The notes under the pieces are model-generated. The model searched no databases. It saw only the letters and a program-made list of their open reading frames with translations, and was not told the origin of the DNA. A stretch of 64,000 nt of DNA. Origin: Chitinophaga sp. LS1 (GTDB taxonomy: Bacteria; Bacteroidota; Bacteroidia; Chitinophagales; Chitinophagaceae). The DNA lies in assembly GCF_034274695.1 (NCBI RefSeq), contig NZ_CP128362.1, positions 5,148,501 through 5,212,500 of the forward strand, in the 5' to 3' direction. Made by a program: the position numbers and the translations under genes. Positions 26,566-35,992 of this stretch are shown in pieces. How positions within the stretch are numbered: position 1 is the first letter of the stretch; each line of letters starts with the position of its first letter.

Positions 26566-29500
26566 ATGCAAAGATCGTTTATTGTATGTACGGTCCTGTT
26601 TCTGCTATGCGCTTTCGGAGCCATTGCACAGGAAAAGAAAACAGTTTCGGGGTCTGTACAGGATGAAAAAGGCAACCCACTTGTGGGTGTAAGCGTGCAG
26701 GAAAAGGGTACCAGCAATGGTGCAAGTACCGGCGACGGCGGAAAGTTTTCATTGAAAGTCGCTCCCGGCGCTACATTGATCTTCTCGTACATTGGTTATC
26801 TGAAGCAGGAAGTAGCTGCATCTGCAGCATCTTCTGTACAAATGGCACCCGATCAGACAGGCCTCAATGAAGTAGTGGTTACCGCTATGGGTATTAAAAG
26901 AGAAGCACGTGCACTCGGTTATGCTGTAAGCACCGTCAGTTCGAAAGAACTTACCAAGACGGGATCGACCAACTTTGCTTCTGCACTTTATGGTAAAGCA
27001 GCCGGTGTGAAGATCGTATCTGCTCCCGGTGGTGCTGGTAGTGCAGTATCCATACAGGTAAGAGGTGTCTCTTCCTATGGGATGAATACACAACCTTTGT
27101 ATGTAGTAGATGGTATCCCTATCCGTAACTTCAACACGCTGACTTCCCAGTCATGGGGTACGACCAACAGTCGTATTGATGGAAACGGTGCACTTGACAT
27201 CAACCCGGAAGATATCGAAAGTCTTACGATATTGAAAGGCGCTAGTGCATCTGCTCTCTACGGTTCTGAAGCCACCAACGGTGTTGTGGTAATTACCACC
27301 AAAAAAGGTAGCAAAAGCAGGGGCCTTGGTGTAGATATCAATTACACCTATAACCTTGAGAACATTGCGAACAGTCCTGACTACCAGAACGAATATGGTC
27401 CGGGCTACGATGCGCAGACCAACGTAGGGAATGGTATTGCTGACTACGAAGGCTGGGTGACCGATTCGGATGGTTCTACGCATCCTTACTATCGTTCTTA
27501 CGCACAGTTTGGTCCTAAGTTCGACAACAGCTCAGTGAAGTACTGGGATGGTTCTACCCGTACCTATAAGGCCAACAAAAATAACTACAAAGAATTTTAT
27601 CAGCAGGGTTATAACTCTAACGTGAATATAGCATTGTCAAATGCCAGCGAGAATGGTAATTATCGTATGTCTTATACCCGTACCGATTATAAAAGTATTA
27701 TGCCAGGTAGCAACCTGAATAAAAACAACTTTAACTTTAACGGTACACTCAAGCTGAATAAAAAAGTGTCAGTGGATCTCGTATCTACCTACAACAATAA
27801 TTTTACCCATAACCGGGCCTATGCGATGAGTAACATTTTCGGTTCATATGGCGGTTTCTTCAGCCGTATGGATGATATGGGTACGTATTACAACAAGTAC
27901 AAAACATCTAACGGGTATAAATATGTAACGTACAACAACAGTAACTATGATCAGGATGAGAAGTTAGCTTACAACATACGTGCTACCAACCTGCTGGACT
28001 ACCTGTATACCAATCTGCGTAACAGTTATGATGAAACACAAAATCGCTTCATCAACAGTATCACGCTGAATGTAAGCCTGCTGGACAACCTGAAATTCCG
28101 CGGTCGCATCGGTGGTGACTATACCGGCTGGAGCGCTGCTGATAAAGAACATAATACACAGCCGGCATCGGTGGGTTATACAGGGGCATATTCTTTGGAA
28201 ACACGTAATAACAACGTGACATATGGTGATGTCCTGTTGACGTATAATCCTAAAATTAATAAAGACTTTGACCTCTCTGCCACAGGTGGTGCTTCCGGTA
28301 GAAAACAGACTTATACTTACCAGAAAACTTCGACAGCAGATGGTCTGGTAAATGAGAACTGGTTCAGCCTGAGCAACTCTGCCAGCACTGTTACTGCTTC
28401 TTCCGCAAGAGCCACGCAGTTGGATGTGGCGGCTTTCGGTATGCTTAACCTGAGCTATAGGAGTTTCCTTTATTTAGAAGCTACCGGTCGCTATGAAGGT
28501 ACTTCTACATTGCCATCCGATGTAAACTCTTATTTTTATCCCTCCGTGAATGCAGGTTTTGTATTTTCTGATGTGGTTAAAATGCCTTCCTGGATGAACT
28601 ATGGAAAGTTGAGGGCATCTTATGGACTGGTGGGTAACCATCCTGCTATTTATGCTGCGAATGTGGCTTACAACCAATACTCACTGGCATACGATGGTGC
28701 GACTATTCTTTATCAGCAGCCTAATGCTTCCGGGTTTGGTAATGAAAATATCGTATCCGAACAGAAACGTGAGGCGGAAATCGGCCTGGAAACCAGGTTC
28801 CTTGATGGTAAAATCGGCCTGGACCTGAGTTATTACAATAACAAGGTCAATAAACAAATACTTACGGCAAGTACAGCTCCTTCCAGTGGTGCCACATCAG
28901 CACTGGTAAATGCAGGTAGTATTTCCAACTACGGTGTGGAAGCTGCCATCAGTGCCACTCCAATAGAAACAAAGAATTTCCGCTGGAGTACCCGTTTCAA
29001 CTTCGCAATCAACAGGAACAAGCTGACTGAATTGGGTAGTGGTCTTACCAGTCTTACGAATGATGTTGAAGGTGGTGGTTACCTGATCCTGCGCTCTGAA
29101 ATAGGCGATGCGCTGGGTAATATTTATGTGCACCCGATGACGTCTGATGCCAGTGGTAACAAAGTGGTAAGTGATGATGGTTACTACACCGTAGATGCCA
29201 ATTCTTACAAATACGTTGGTAACATTATGCCAAAGGTAGTGGGTGGTTTCTCAAACACTATCAGCTATAAAGATTTTACATTAGACTTCACACTCGATTA
29301 CCGCTTTGGTGGCAAGCTGGTATCTATCCCTACTTACTACCAGGTCGGCGCAGGTATGTTTAAGAGCACCCTGAAGTACAGAGATGCAGCACATGGTGGT
29401 ATCAGTTATGTTGCGAATGATGATGCAACTGCTGATTACACTGCCAGCGAAAGTGGTGAACGTCATGATGGTTTGATCCTGAATGGGGTAACCTCTACCG

Positions 29501-29844
29501 GTGCTACCAACACCAAGGTAATTACTGCGGCCGCGTATTACGAGAATACATACAACTGGCGTACAGATGGTGATTATTCTGCTGCAGTATATAATAATAG
29601 TTATATCAAAGTTCGTGAAGTAGCATTTTCCTACAGCATGCCTAAAAAAGTCACACAGCGTCTGCATGTACAACAATTACAGGTGTCACTGATAGGTCGC
29701 AACCTGTTTTACCTGTACAAGTCGCTGCCTTATGGTTTAGATCCTGAAGTGGCAGTAGGTTCCAGCTGGGTGAACCAGGGGGTTGACAACGGTACTGCCG
29801 GTCCTACCCGTAGTCTCGGTGCCAGCTTACGTGCGCGCTTCTAA
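26566..29844 (+). CDS. SusC/RagA-family TonB-linked outer-membrane protein
   Basis: 1092 residues. Signal peptide (about 1-21, ending AIAQ), CarboxypepD_reg-like domain (about 25-100: VSGSVQDEKGNPLVGVSV), a TonB-box-like LNEVVVTAMGI, then the plug (about 120-240) with SIQVRGVSSYGMNTQPLYVV and LKGASASALYGSEATNGVV, and a large barrel ending GASLRARF. With the SusD-like lipoprotein 38 nt downstream it forms an outer-membrane importer for a glycan or peptide ligand. No hydrolase gene accompanies the pair, so the substrate is unknown. The 5' leader carries the hairpin array at 26229-26508. Confidence 0.92.
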   Translation: MQRSFIVCTVLFLLCAFGAIAQEKKTVSGSVQDEKGNPLVGVSVQEKGTSNGASTGDGGKFSLKVAPGATLIFSYIGYLKQEVAASAASSVQMAPDQTGLNEVVVTAMGIKREARALGYAVSTVSSKELTKTGSTNFASALYGKAAGVKIVSAPGGAGSAVSIQVRGVSSYGMNTQPLYVVDGIPIRNFNTLTSQSWGTTNSRIDGNGALDINPEDIESLTILKGASASALYGSEATNGVVVITTKKGSKSRGLGVDINYTYNLENIANSPDYQNEYGPGYDAQTNVGNGIADYEGWVTDSDGSTHPYYRSYAQFGPKFDNSSVKYWDGSTRTYKANKNNYKEFYQQGYNSNVNIALSNASENGNYRMSYTRTDYKSIMPGSNLNKNNFNFNGTLKLNKKVSVDLVSTYNNNFTHNRAYAMSNIFGSYGGFFSRMDDMGTYYNKYKTSNGYKYVTYNNSNYDQDEKLAYNIRATNLLDYLYTNLRNSYDETQNRFINSITLNVSLLDNLKFRGRIGGDYTGWSAADKEHNTQPASVGYTGAYSLETRNNNVTYGDVLLTYNPKINKDFDLSATGGASGRKQTYTYQKTSTADGLVNENWFSLSNSASTVTASSARATQLDVAAFGMLNLSYRSFLYLEATGRYEGTSTLPSDVNSYFYPSVNAGFVFSDVVKMPSWMNYGKLRASYGLVGNHPAIYAANVAYNQYSLAYDGATILYQQPNASGFGNENIVSEQKREAEIGLETRFLDGKIGLDLSYYNNKVNKQILTASTAPSSGATSALVNAGSISNYGVEAAISATPIETKNFRWSTRFNFAINRNKLTELGSGLTSLTNDVEGGGYLILRSEIGDALGNIYVHPMTSDASGNKVVSDDGYYTVDANSYKYVGNIMPKVVGGFSNTISYKDFTLDFTLDYRFGGKLVSIPTYYQVGAGMFKSTLKYRDAAHGGISYVANDDATADYTASESGERHDGLILNGVTSTGATNTKVITAAAYYENTYNWRTDGDYSAAVYNNSYIKVREVAFSYSMPKKVTQRLHVQQLQVSLIGRNLFYLYKSLPYGLDPEVAVGSSWVNQGVDNGTAGPTRSLGASLRARF

Positions 29845-29882
29845 TTTTAATTGCTAAACTATTTGCCTAAATCAGATCACAA

Positions 29883-31454
29883 ATGAAACGTCTATTCATC
29901 AATATTGCTTTCCTTACATTACTTGCGGGTACTTTCAGTTCCTGTAAGAAACAGTTGGAAGAGAATTACGCGAACCCGGAGTTGACCACCACCGGCTCCA
30001 TGGGTAAATTGCTTTCGGGTATGTTCTTAAACAAAAGGATCCATCCTTCTTACTGGGACGGGTATACCTTTATTATGCCTTATACGGCCGGGTATGCACA
30101 GACTGCGGCTATTGATCCCACTGCCCAGATGTATATTCCATCTACGACATACACTGAAAACCGTTGGGTAGATTTTTACGATGGTGCTACCGGTACTGAT
30201 TACAACTATTCCGGTCCCGGTATCATGAGCAATTATCGTGAAATGCAGGCTGCTTATAATGAATTGTCTTCCTCACAACAGGAATTACAACAGGTATTCC
30301 TGAAGTGTGCAGAGGTGATCGTTTATGACCAGGCGTCACAGATGATAGACCTTTGGGGAGATATACCTTTTTCAGAGGCCAATTCCCTGAACTCAACAAA
30401 GTCGCTCAGTTATGCAGCATTCGATGATGCCGCCAGCCTGTACGACACGATGATTACAAACCTGAAAGTGCTCAATACATACTTTGATACCGCTTCCCTT
30501 ACTACTGCCATTACGACAGAATTGGCAAAACAGGACCTTATGTTTTCCGGGGATCTAACCAAATGGCAGCGTTATGCAAATTCATTGCGCCTGCGTTTGC
30601 TGATGAGGATATCCAATTATGATGAGTCGACTGCAAAATCAGAAGTCACTACCATGCTGGCAGATGCAGGTACATATCCAATGATTTCTGCCAATGATTA
30701 CAATGCGGTGGTCTGGATGAGCCCAAGTGCTTTAAAGAGTGATTTATATGATGTGTTCAGCGGTTACCCATACGCACCTGCTTACCTGCTGGATACGCTG
30801 ATGGTCGCAAATGGTGATCCGCGTACAGATGTGTTCTGGGATGCAGATGGTACGAATGGTTTCAAAGGATTCCCATCCACTGGTACATCTACAGAATACG
30901 AAGCAGGTGGCTATGCTACATATGATTCTGCAACTTTCTTTTACAACTATAATATTCCGGCCGTGCTGATGACCGCTGCAGAAGTGAGCTTCCTGAAAGC
31001 AGAAGCAGATGAAAGATGGAGTCTCGGAACAGCGCAGACTGACTATGAAACTGGTATTACTCAGTCTACCGCTTTCTATTATAGTATCAATAGCAAAATG
31101 GTGCTGAAGAGTGGTGACTGGACTGCGCTGACTGCACCTACAACTGCTACCATCAGTACTTACCTGCTGCAGAGCGATATTGCCTACAGCGGTACCACTA
31201 CAGAAAAGCTGGCCAAGATCTACACGCAGAAATGGATGAACTTCTTTATTCTGCAATCGGGCCAGGCATGGGCAGAGTACAGAAGAACCGGTTATCCGGT
31301 GCTGAGCTTTGCTACATCCACTTCTTCCAGTGGTAGTACACCTCCAACCCGCCTACTTTATCCGTCTTCGGAACAACTGTATAACAGTGCTAACTATTCT
31401 GCGGTATCTGGTAAAGATACCAGGGATACGAAGATCTTCTGGGATGTTAATTAG
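29883..31454 (+). CDS. SusD/RagB-family outer-membrane lipoprotein
   Basis: 523 residues with a lipoprotein signal (TFSSC, Cys at about 20). The fold is the TPR-based SusD type; the sequence (TAGYAQTAAIDPTAQMY, FLKCAEVIVYDQASQMIDLWG, ALFAEANS-like FSEANSLN) resembles the SusD-like_2 branch rather than the classical starch-type SusD. It caps the SusC barrel encoded just upstream and binds ligand at the cell surface. It is the second gene of the operon and is followed by a short terminator. Confidence 0.9.
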   Translation: MKRLFINIAFLTLLAGTFSSCKKQLEENYANPELTTTGSMGKLLSGMFLNKRIHPSYWDGYTFIMPYTAGYAQTAAIDPTAQMYIPSTTYTENRWVDFYDGATGTDYNYSGPGIMSNYREMQAAYNELSSSQQELQQVFLKCAEVIVYDQASQMIDLWGDIPFSEANSLNSTKSLSYAAFDDAASLYDTMITNLKVLNTYFDTASLTTAITTELAKQDLMFSGDLTKWQRYANSLRLRLLMRISNYDESTAKSEVTTMLADAGTYPMISANDYNAVVWMSPSALKSDLYDVFSGYPYAPAYLLDTLMVANGDPRTDVFWDADGTNGFKGFPSTGTSTEYEAGGYATYDSATFFYNYNIPAVLMTAAEVSFLKAEADERWSLGTAQTDYETGITQSTAFYYSINSKMVLKSGDWTALTAPTTATISTYLLQSDIAYSGTTTEKLAKIYTQKWMNFFILQSGQAWAEYRRTGYPVLSFATSTSSSGSTPPTRLLYPSSEQLYNSANYSAVSGKDTRDTKIFWDVN

Positions 31455-31482
31455 ATAAGTAGAGATAAGTGTTTAGTCAAAC

Positions 31483-31516
31483 GGGATGTATCTTCTGGTA
31501 CATCCCTATTTTTTTT
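31483..31516 (+). terminator. Terminator of the first susCD operon
   Basis: GGGATGTA (31483-31490) pairs with TACATCCC (31499-31506), with an 8-nt loop and a run of T (31509-31516). The left arm GGGATGTATC is the same word that begins the beta repeat units and their hairpins, so it may be a minimal member of that family. Confidence 0.8.
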
Positions 31517-31543
31517 ATTTTAAGTGATTTTATTTTCCCCCCT

Positions 31544-32500
31544 TTAATTCTCACATCTTGTCTTCAGCACCTGCAATATATTCCCCTGTATATCCTTCAT
31601 TATCCACTGCGCCCACACACTCGCATAAAAATTTAATGTCGTATTCAACTTGAAATGACTATACAAATGCACCCTGTAATAATCCTTCCCCAACTGCTCT
31701 AACTCATACGTTCCATTCAGCACATCAAAAAAATCTCCGCCTATCACAATATGTTCATCCATCGTAGTGGAAGGAATCTCATAAGGATTTGCCTTTATCG
31801 TAAACACCATTTTCTGCTGCGCTACATACTCCGTTACCGTTTCATGAAACACTAATCCTCCTGTAAATATCGCTTCACGAACGCCGCCTACACCTGTATA
31901 ATCCAGCTCCGCTTTTACAGGTCTTGGAAAATCCAGCATCTTTGTCAGCCACCCTTTATCCTGCGAAGCAGGGATCTCCCTCACCCTCGTTACATTCTCC
32001 CAGATCTTTCCTGCCGGTGCATGAATATCAATATGCGTATCTGCTTTATACCTGCCCGGGATCGCCCCGATCAGGTGCTCCACAGGTGCTACTACAAATG
32101 GTAATAACACCAATACCAGCGACACCTGCAATTTGTTTTTATCTCTCAGTTTATAATGCCTCGCAATCAATCCCCCAATAGAACTCAAAGCCAGAAACAA
32201 TGGCATCGCCATGACCCAGCATCCCCAACCTTCCGTTTTAAACAGCAACGTGATTATCATAAAAACAGTCACTGTCAACCACGGCATCAATGCACTATAA
32301 ATTTTACTCAATACATCTTCTCTTTTGGAAACAAAAACCGTCAAAGCCCCCATACCCATCGGTACCCCAAAGAGGAACCCGATCGTCATCAATCCCCATA
32401 ACCCTTCCATAGTTCCGGAACTGAAAATAAAATGAGATAGTATCGCTACACAAACAGGTACAAGAATAACCGCTACTACCCGCAATGCATTTTTTATCAT
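31544..32500 (-). CDS. Membrane protein with C-terminal SRPBCC-like domain
   Basis: 318 residues. Four hydrophobic helices occupy the first half (about 5-26, 35-60, 72-90 and 95-112, then one at 124-146). The second half begins DTHIDIHAPAGKIWENVTRV, the start pattern of SRPBCC/polyketide-cyclase domains (helix-grip fold for hydrophobic ligands), and continues with beta strands to about 300. The ligand is unknown. It is convergent with the first susCD operon and divergent from the second. The gap to the next gene (32501-32766) has no identifiable feature. Confidence 0.65.
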   Translation of the reverse strand: MIKNALRVVAVILVPVCVAILSHFIFSSGTMEGLWGLMTIGFLFGVPMGMGALTVFVSKREDVLSKIYSALMPWLTVTVFMIITLLFKTEGWGCWVMAMPLFLALSSIGGLIARHYKLRDKNKLQVSLVLVLLPFVVAPVEHLIGAIPGRYKADTHIDIHAPAGKIWENVTRVREIPASQDKGWLTKMLDFPRPVKAELDYTGVGGVREAIFTGGLVFHETVTEYVAQQKMVFTIKANPYEIPSTTMDEHIVIGGDFFDVLNGTYELEQLGKDYYRVHLYSHFKLNTTLNFYASVWAQWIMKDIQGNILQVLKTRCEN

Positions 32501-32766
32501 ATAGGTATAATTTCTAAAACATAAATATAATCCAATCTTTATTTTCTCAAAGAATCGATTTATAATTGTTCTAATGACAATTATATTTTAAATTCACCCT
32601 GAAATTACCCGTTATAGAAAAAAATATTCTGACTAATAGTAGCACTGTACGTAGTTAAACCGATGATTTATACGAACTAAAACCCGGTTGCATCAGCATG
32701 CAAGGGCCCTTGCCATGCTGTTCAACATTCACCTCACATTTCCACTTAAACGTAAAAAAAGACGTT

Positions 32767-35700
32767 ATGAAATTGCTTTACGCTTTTTTAGCGTTGCTGC
32801 TGCTCGTTTACGAACGGGCATACCCTCAGCAGCACGATCTGCAAACCTTTAACGGCATTGTCACAGATTCTGCCAATAACCCGATTCCCGGTGCCACCAT
32901 AGCCGTCAAAAATGGTAACAAAGGCGTCGTGACCAAACCTGATGGCACCTTTTCACTATCTGCCATTCCCGGAAGCGTGGTGACCGTCAGTATCATCGGT
33001 TACCAGACCCGCGAAGTCACCCTCTCAGGCAACAGCCGTATCCAGATCTCCATGACCTCCCTGGCCAGTAACCTGACCGACATCGTCGTAGTGGGATATG
33101 GTGTGCAGCGCAAGGCATCTGTTACAGGGGCCGTAAGTACCCTGAAATCGGACGATCTGGTACGTACCCCTGCCACTACTACCTCCAGCGCTTTGGTGGG
33201 AAAAATGCCCGGTATTACGGCCAGAGCTGCCGACTCCCGTCCCGGTAATGGTACTTCTATCCAGATCCGTAACCTCGGGAACCCACTTTTTGTGATAGAT
33301 GGGGTCCCTTACACCGGTAGCACCACTACCACTGCCTTCGGTTATACCACCGGCTCCGGTCAGGATATCTTTAACAACCTGGGACTGGATGATATCGAAA
33401 ACATCACCATCCTCAAAGATGCTTCCGCCTCTATCTACGGTCTCCGCGCCTCCAACGGGGTCGTTCTTGTAACCACCAAAAAGGGCCGCAAAAACGACCA
33501 GCCGAACATTAACATGAGCGCTTACTATGGCTTCCAGAACTTTACCCGCTACCCACATCCTGCCAATGCCGGTCAGTATGTACGCGCACTGGTGGAATCC
33601 GAACAGAACCTGGGCCGTGATCCTTCATTGCTTTACACAAAAGACGAACTGGCAAAATGGGAGGCCGGTAAAGAAAAAGGCTACAAAAGCTATGACTACT
33701 ACAAAGAAGTACTACGGCCCAATGTTCCGCAGTATTACCTGAGTGCCAACGCATCCGGTGGAGGTCCCCGCAATAGCTACTATATGTCCGTAAGCCGCCT
33801 CAAACAGGAAGCTGTGATCAAAGACTACAACTACGAGCGTACCAACCTGCAGGCCAACCTCGAAAGCAGCCTGGCAAAAGGTCTCAAAGTAGGTACCCAG
33901 ATCAGTGGCCGCCTTGAAAAACGACACAATGTAGGCGTACCAGGTCTGGACGACTTCTTCAACCCATTCCTCAGTATCTTCAGCATGTGGCCCACCGAAA
34001 GTCCTTATGCGAACGATAACCCGAAATACATCAACCAGACCCACAACGTAAATGTGAACCCTGCCACCTACAAAGACGACATCACTGGTTATGTAGACGA
34101 ATGGTGGCGTGGCATGAACGTAAACCTGAACGCCCAGTACGACTTCGATTTCGGTCTCACTGTAAAAGGCATCTACTCTTACAACTACATGAACGAAGAA
34201 TTCGACGGCTTTGAATATACCTGGGACGCTTACAAATACGACGCGACCAACGACAGCTATTATACTGAAGCCGGTTTTGGTAACCAGAACCCATGGCGTG
34301 AAAGACACAAGCGAAACGTGATCTCCCGCTATGCTCAGTTCCAGCTTAGTTACAACCGCAGGTTCGGGGATCACAATATATCTGCTGTAGGTGCGTACGA
34401 GCTTTCTGACTACGATAACTCTTATTACGTAGTACATACTATTCCAACTAACAACTATGTGCCTACACAATACCTCGTGGAAGAAGACTATCTCTCCGAC
34501 GAATGGTCGCTGGAAGCAAGAGCCGGTTACATCGGTCGTATCAACTACGATTACAAATCCAAATACCTCGTGGAGGTACTGGGTCGCTACGATGGTTCTT
34601 ACATCTATGCGCAGGGCCACCGCTGGGGTTTCTTCCCGGGTATATCCCTTGGCTGGCGCGTAACACAGGAGTCTTTCCTGAAAAAAGACTGGCTGAATGA
34701 CCTGAAGCTGAGAGTGTCCTATGGTGAAACAGGTAGCGAAATCGGGTTCTCCGATGGCAGCGCGCCGACTTCATTTGGTTACCTCGCAGGTTATAACTTT
34801 AATCAGGGTGGTTCTGTCCTGAACAGTAGCTATGTAATCGGTTTGCGCCCCCGTGGTTTACCTGTGACGGAGCTGTCATGGGTAAAGAACAGAACCTGGA
34901 ACGCCGGTTTTGATTTCACAGTTTTGAATAATAAAATGAACGGTCAGTTCGACGTATTCGAACGCCGCCGCACAGGTCTGCCTGCTGCCCGCTACGACGT
35001 ACTGTTGCCAAGCGAAGTAGGGTATACTTTACCCAACGCCAACCTGAATGCAGACGCCACCCGTGGTATAGAAGGTATGGTGACCTACATGGGCCAGCGT
35101 GGCAAGGTGAATTACAGCATTGGTGTCAATGCCACCTTTGCGCGTTTGAGAAGTCTGCATACGTACAAACCCCGATTTGGCAACGGTTGGGATGAATACC
35201 GTAACTCTATCGAAAACAGGTGGGCGAATGAAACCTGGGGTTATCACGTAACCGGCCGCTTCAACTCTGAAGACGAAATCAAAAACTATGGTATTGATAA
35301 TGACGGACAAGGGAACCGTACCGAACTACCCGGCGATTTCAAATACGAAGATGTAAACGGCGATAAGATCATCAATGGCATGGACCAGCGTCCTATTGGC
35401 TATGCGCAGGGTGCACAGCCTTACATGAGCTTTGGGCTGAATGCCAGTATCGGTTACAAAGGGTTCACATTGAGAATGGATCTGGCAGGAGCTGCTATGC
35501 AGTCTTTTCTGCGTGACTGGGAACTGCGCTATCCATTCCAGAACAATGGTTCTTCTCCCGCATACATGCTGGCCAACCGCTGGCACAGGACCGATCCATA
35601 CGATAACAGCAGTGCATGGGTAAGTGGTAAATACCCCGCTATCCGCAAGGACAATACCACACACGTGAACTACCAGGTAAACGATTTCTGGATTACGAAC

Positions 35701-35925
35701 GTACACTACCTGCGCCTGAAGAACCTGGAACTGGCATACAATTTCTCCAAAACCCTCGTGAAGAAAATGGGGCTTTCTGCACTGCGTGTGTATGTAAATG
35801 GTACTAACCTGTTTTCATTTGACAATGTAAAGGAGTTTGAAATTGATCCTGAAATCAGTTCTTCCAATGGCCTGGTTTATCCGCAACAACGCTTGTACAA
35901 TTTCGGCTTTAACGTGTCATTCTAA
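32767..35925 (+). CDS. SusC/RagA-family TonB-linked outer-membrane protein (second)
   Basis: 1052 residues from ATG 32767. A signal peptide (about 1-20) is followed by a CarboxypepD_reg-like domain (NGIVTDSANNPIPGATIAV), the conserved DIVVVGYGVQRK, the plug with TSIQIRNLGNPLFVIDGVPY and LKDASASIYGLRASNGVVLV, and a barrel ending NFGFNVSF. The in-frame extension to 32698 starts with a non-ATG codon and lacks a signal, so it is rejected. Partner SusD lies 67 nt downstream and DUF3823 follows, an arrangement typical of glycan-uptake loci, but no degradative enzyme is adjacent. Confidence 0.92.
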   Translation: MKLLYAFLALLLLVYERAYPQQHDLQTFNGIVTDSANNPIPGATIAVKNGNKGVVTKPDGTFSLSAIPGSVVTVSIIGYQTREVTLSGNSRIQISMTSLASNLTDIVVVGYGVQRKASVTGAVSTLKSDDLVRTPATTTSSALVGKMPGITARAADSRPGNGTSIQIRNLGNPLFVIDGVPYTGSTTTTAFGYTTGSGQDIFNNLGLDDIENITILKDASASIYGLRASNGVVLVTTKKGRKNDQPNINMSAYYGFQNFTRYPHPANAGQYVRALVESEQNLGRDPSLLYTKDELAKWEAGKEKGYKSYDYYKEVLRPNVPQYYLSANASGGGPRNSYYMSVSRLKQEAVIKDYNYERTNLQANLESSLAKGLKVGTQISGRLEKRHNVGVPGLDDFFNPFLSIFSMWPTESPYANDNPKYINQTHNVNVNPATYKDDITGYVDEWWRGMNVNLNAQYDFDFGLTVKGIYSYNYMNEEFDGFEYTWDAYKYDATNDSYYTEAGFGNQNPWRERHKRNVISRYAQFQLSYNRRFGDHNISAVGAYELSDYDNSYYVVHTIPTNNYVPTQYLVEEDYLSDEWSLEARAGYIGRINYDYKSKYLVEVLGRYDGSYIYAQGHRWGFFPGISLGWRVTQESFLKKDWLNDLKLRVSYGETGSEIGFSDGSAPTSFGYLAGYNFNQGGSVLNSSYVIGLRPRGLPVTELSWVKNRTWNAGFDFTVLNNKMNGQFDVFERRRTGLPAARYDVLLPSEVGYTLPNANLNADATRGIEGMVTYMGQRGKVNYSIGVNATFARLRSLHTYKPRFGNGWDEYRNSIENRWANETWGYHVTGRFNSEDEIKNYGIDNDGQGNRTELPGDFKYEDVNGDKIINGMDQRPIGYAQGAQPYMSFGLNASIGYKGFTLRMDLAGAAMQSFLRDWELRYPFQNNGSSPAYMLANRWHRTDPYDNSSAWVSGKYPAIRKDNTTHVNYQVNDFWITNVHYLRLKNLELAYNFSKTLVKKMGLSALRVYVNGTNLFSFDNVKEFEIDPEISSSNGLVYPQQRLYNFGFNVSF

Positions 35926-35992
35926 AAATGAATGAACTAAAGGTAAAATTAATTCCACCTGCGGTTGCGAAGCAACCTTTAAAAATCGTTGT

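Noticed and set aside
33712..34620. 302-codon minus-strand frame in the second susC
   Set aside because: Antisense shadow; val-rich composition arises from the complementary Tyr/Asn/Asp codons of susC.
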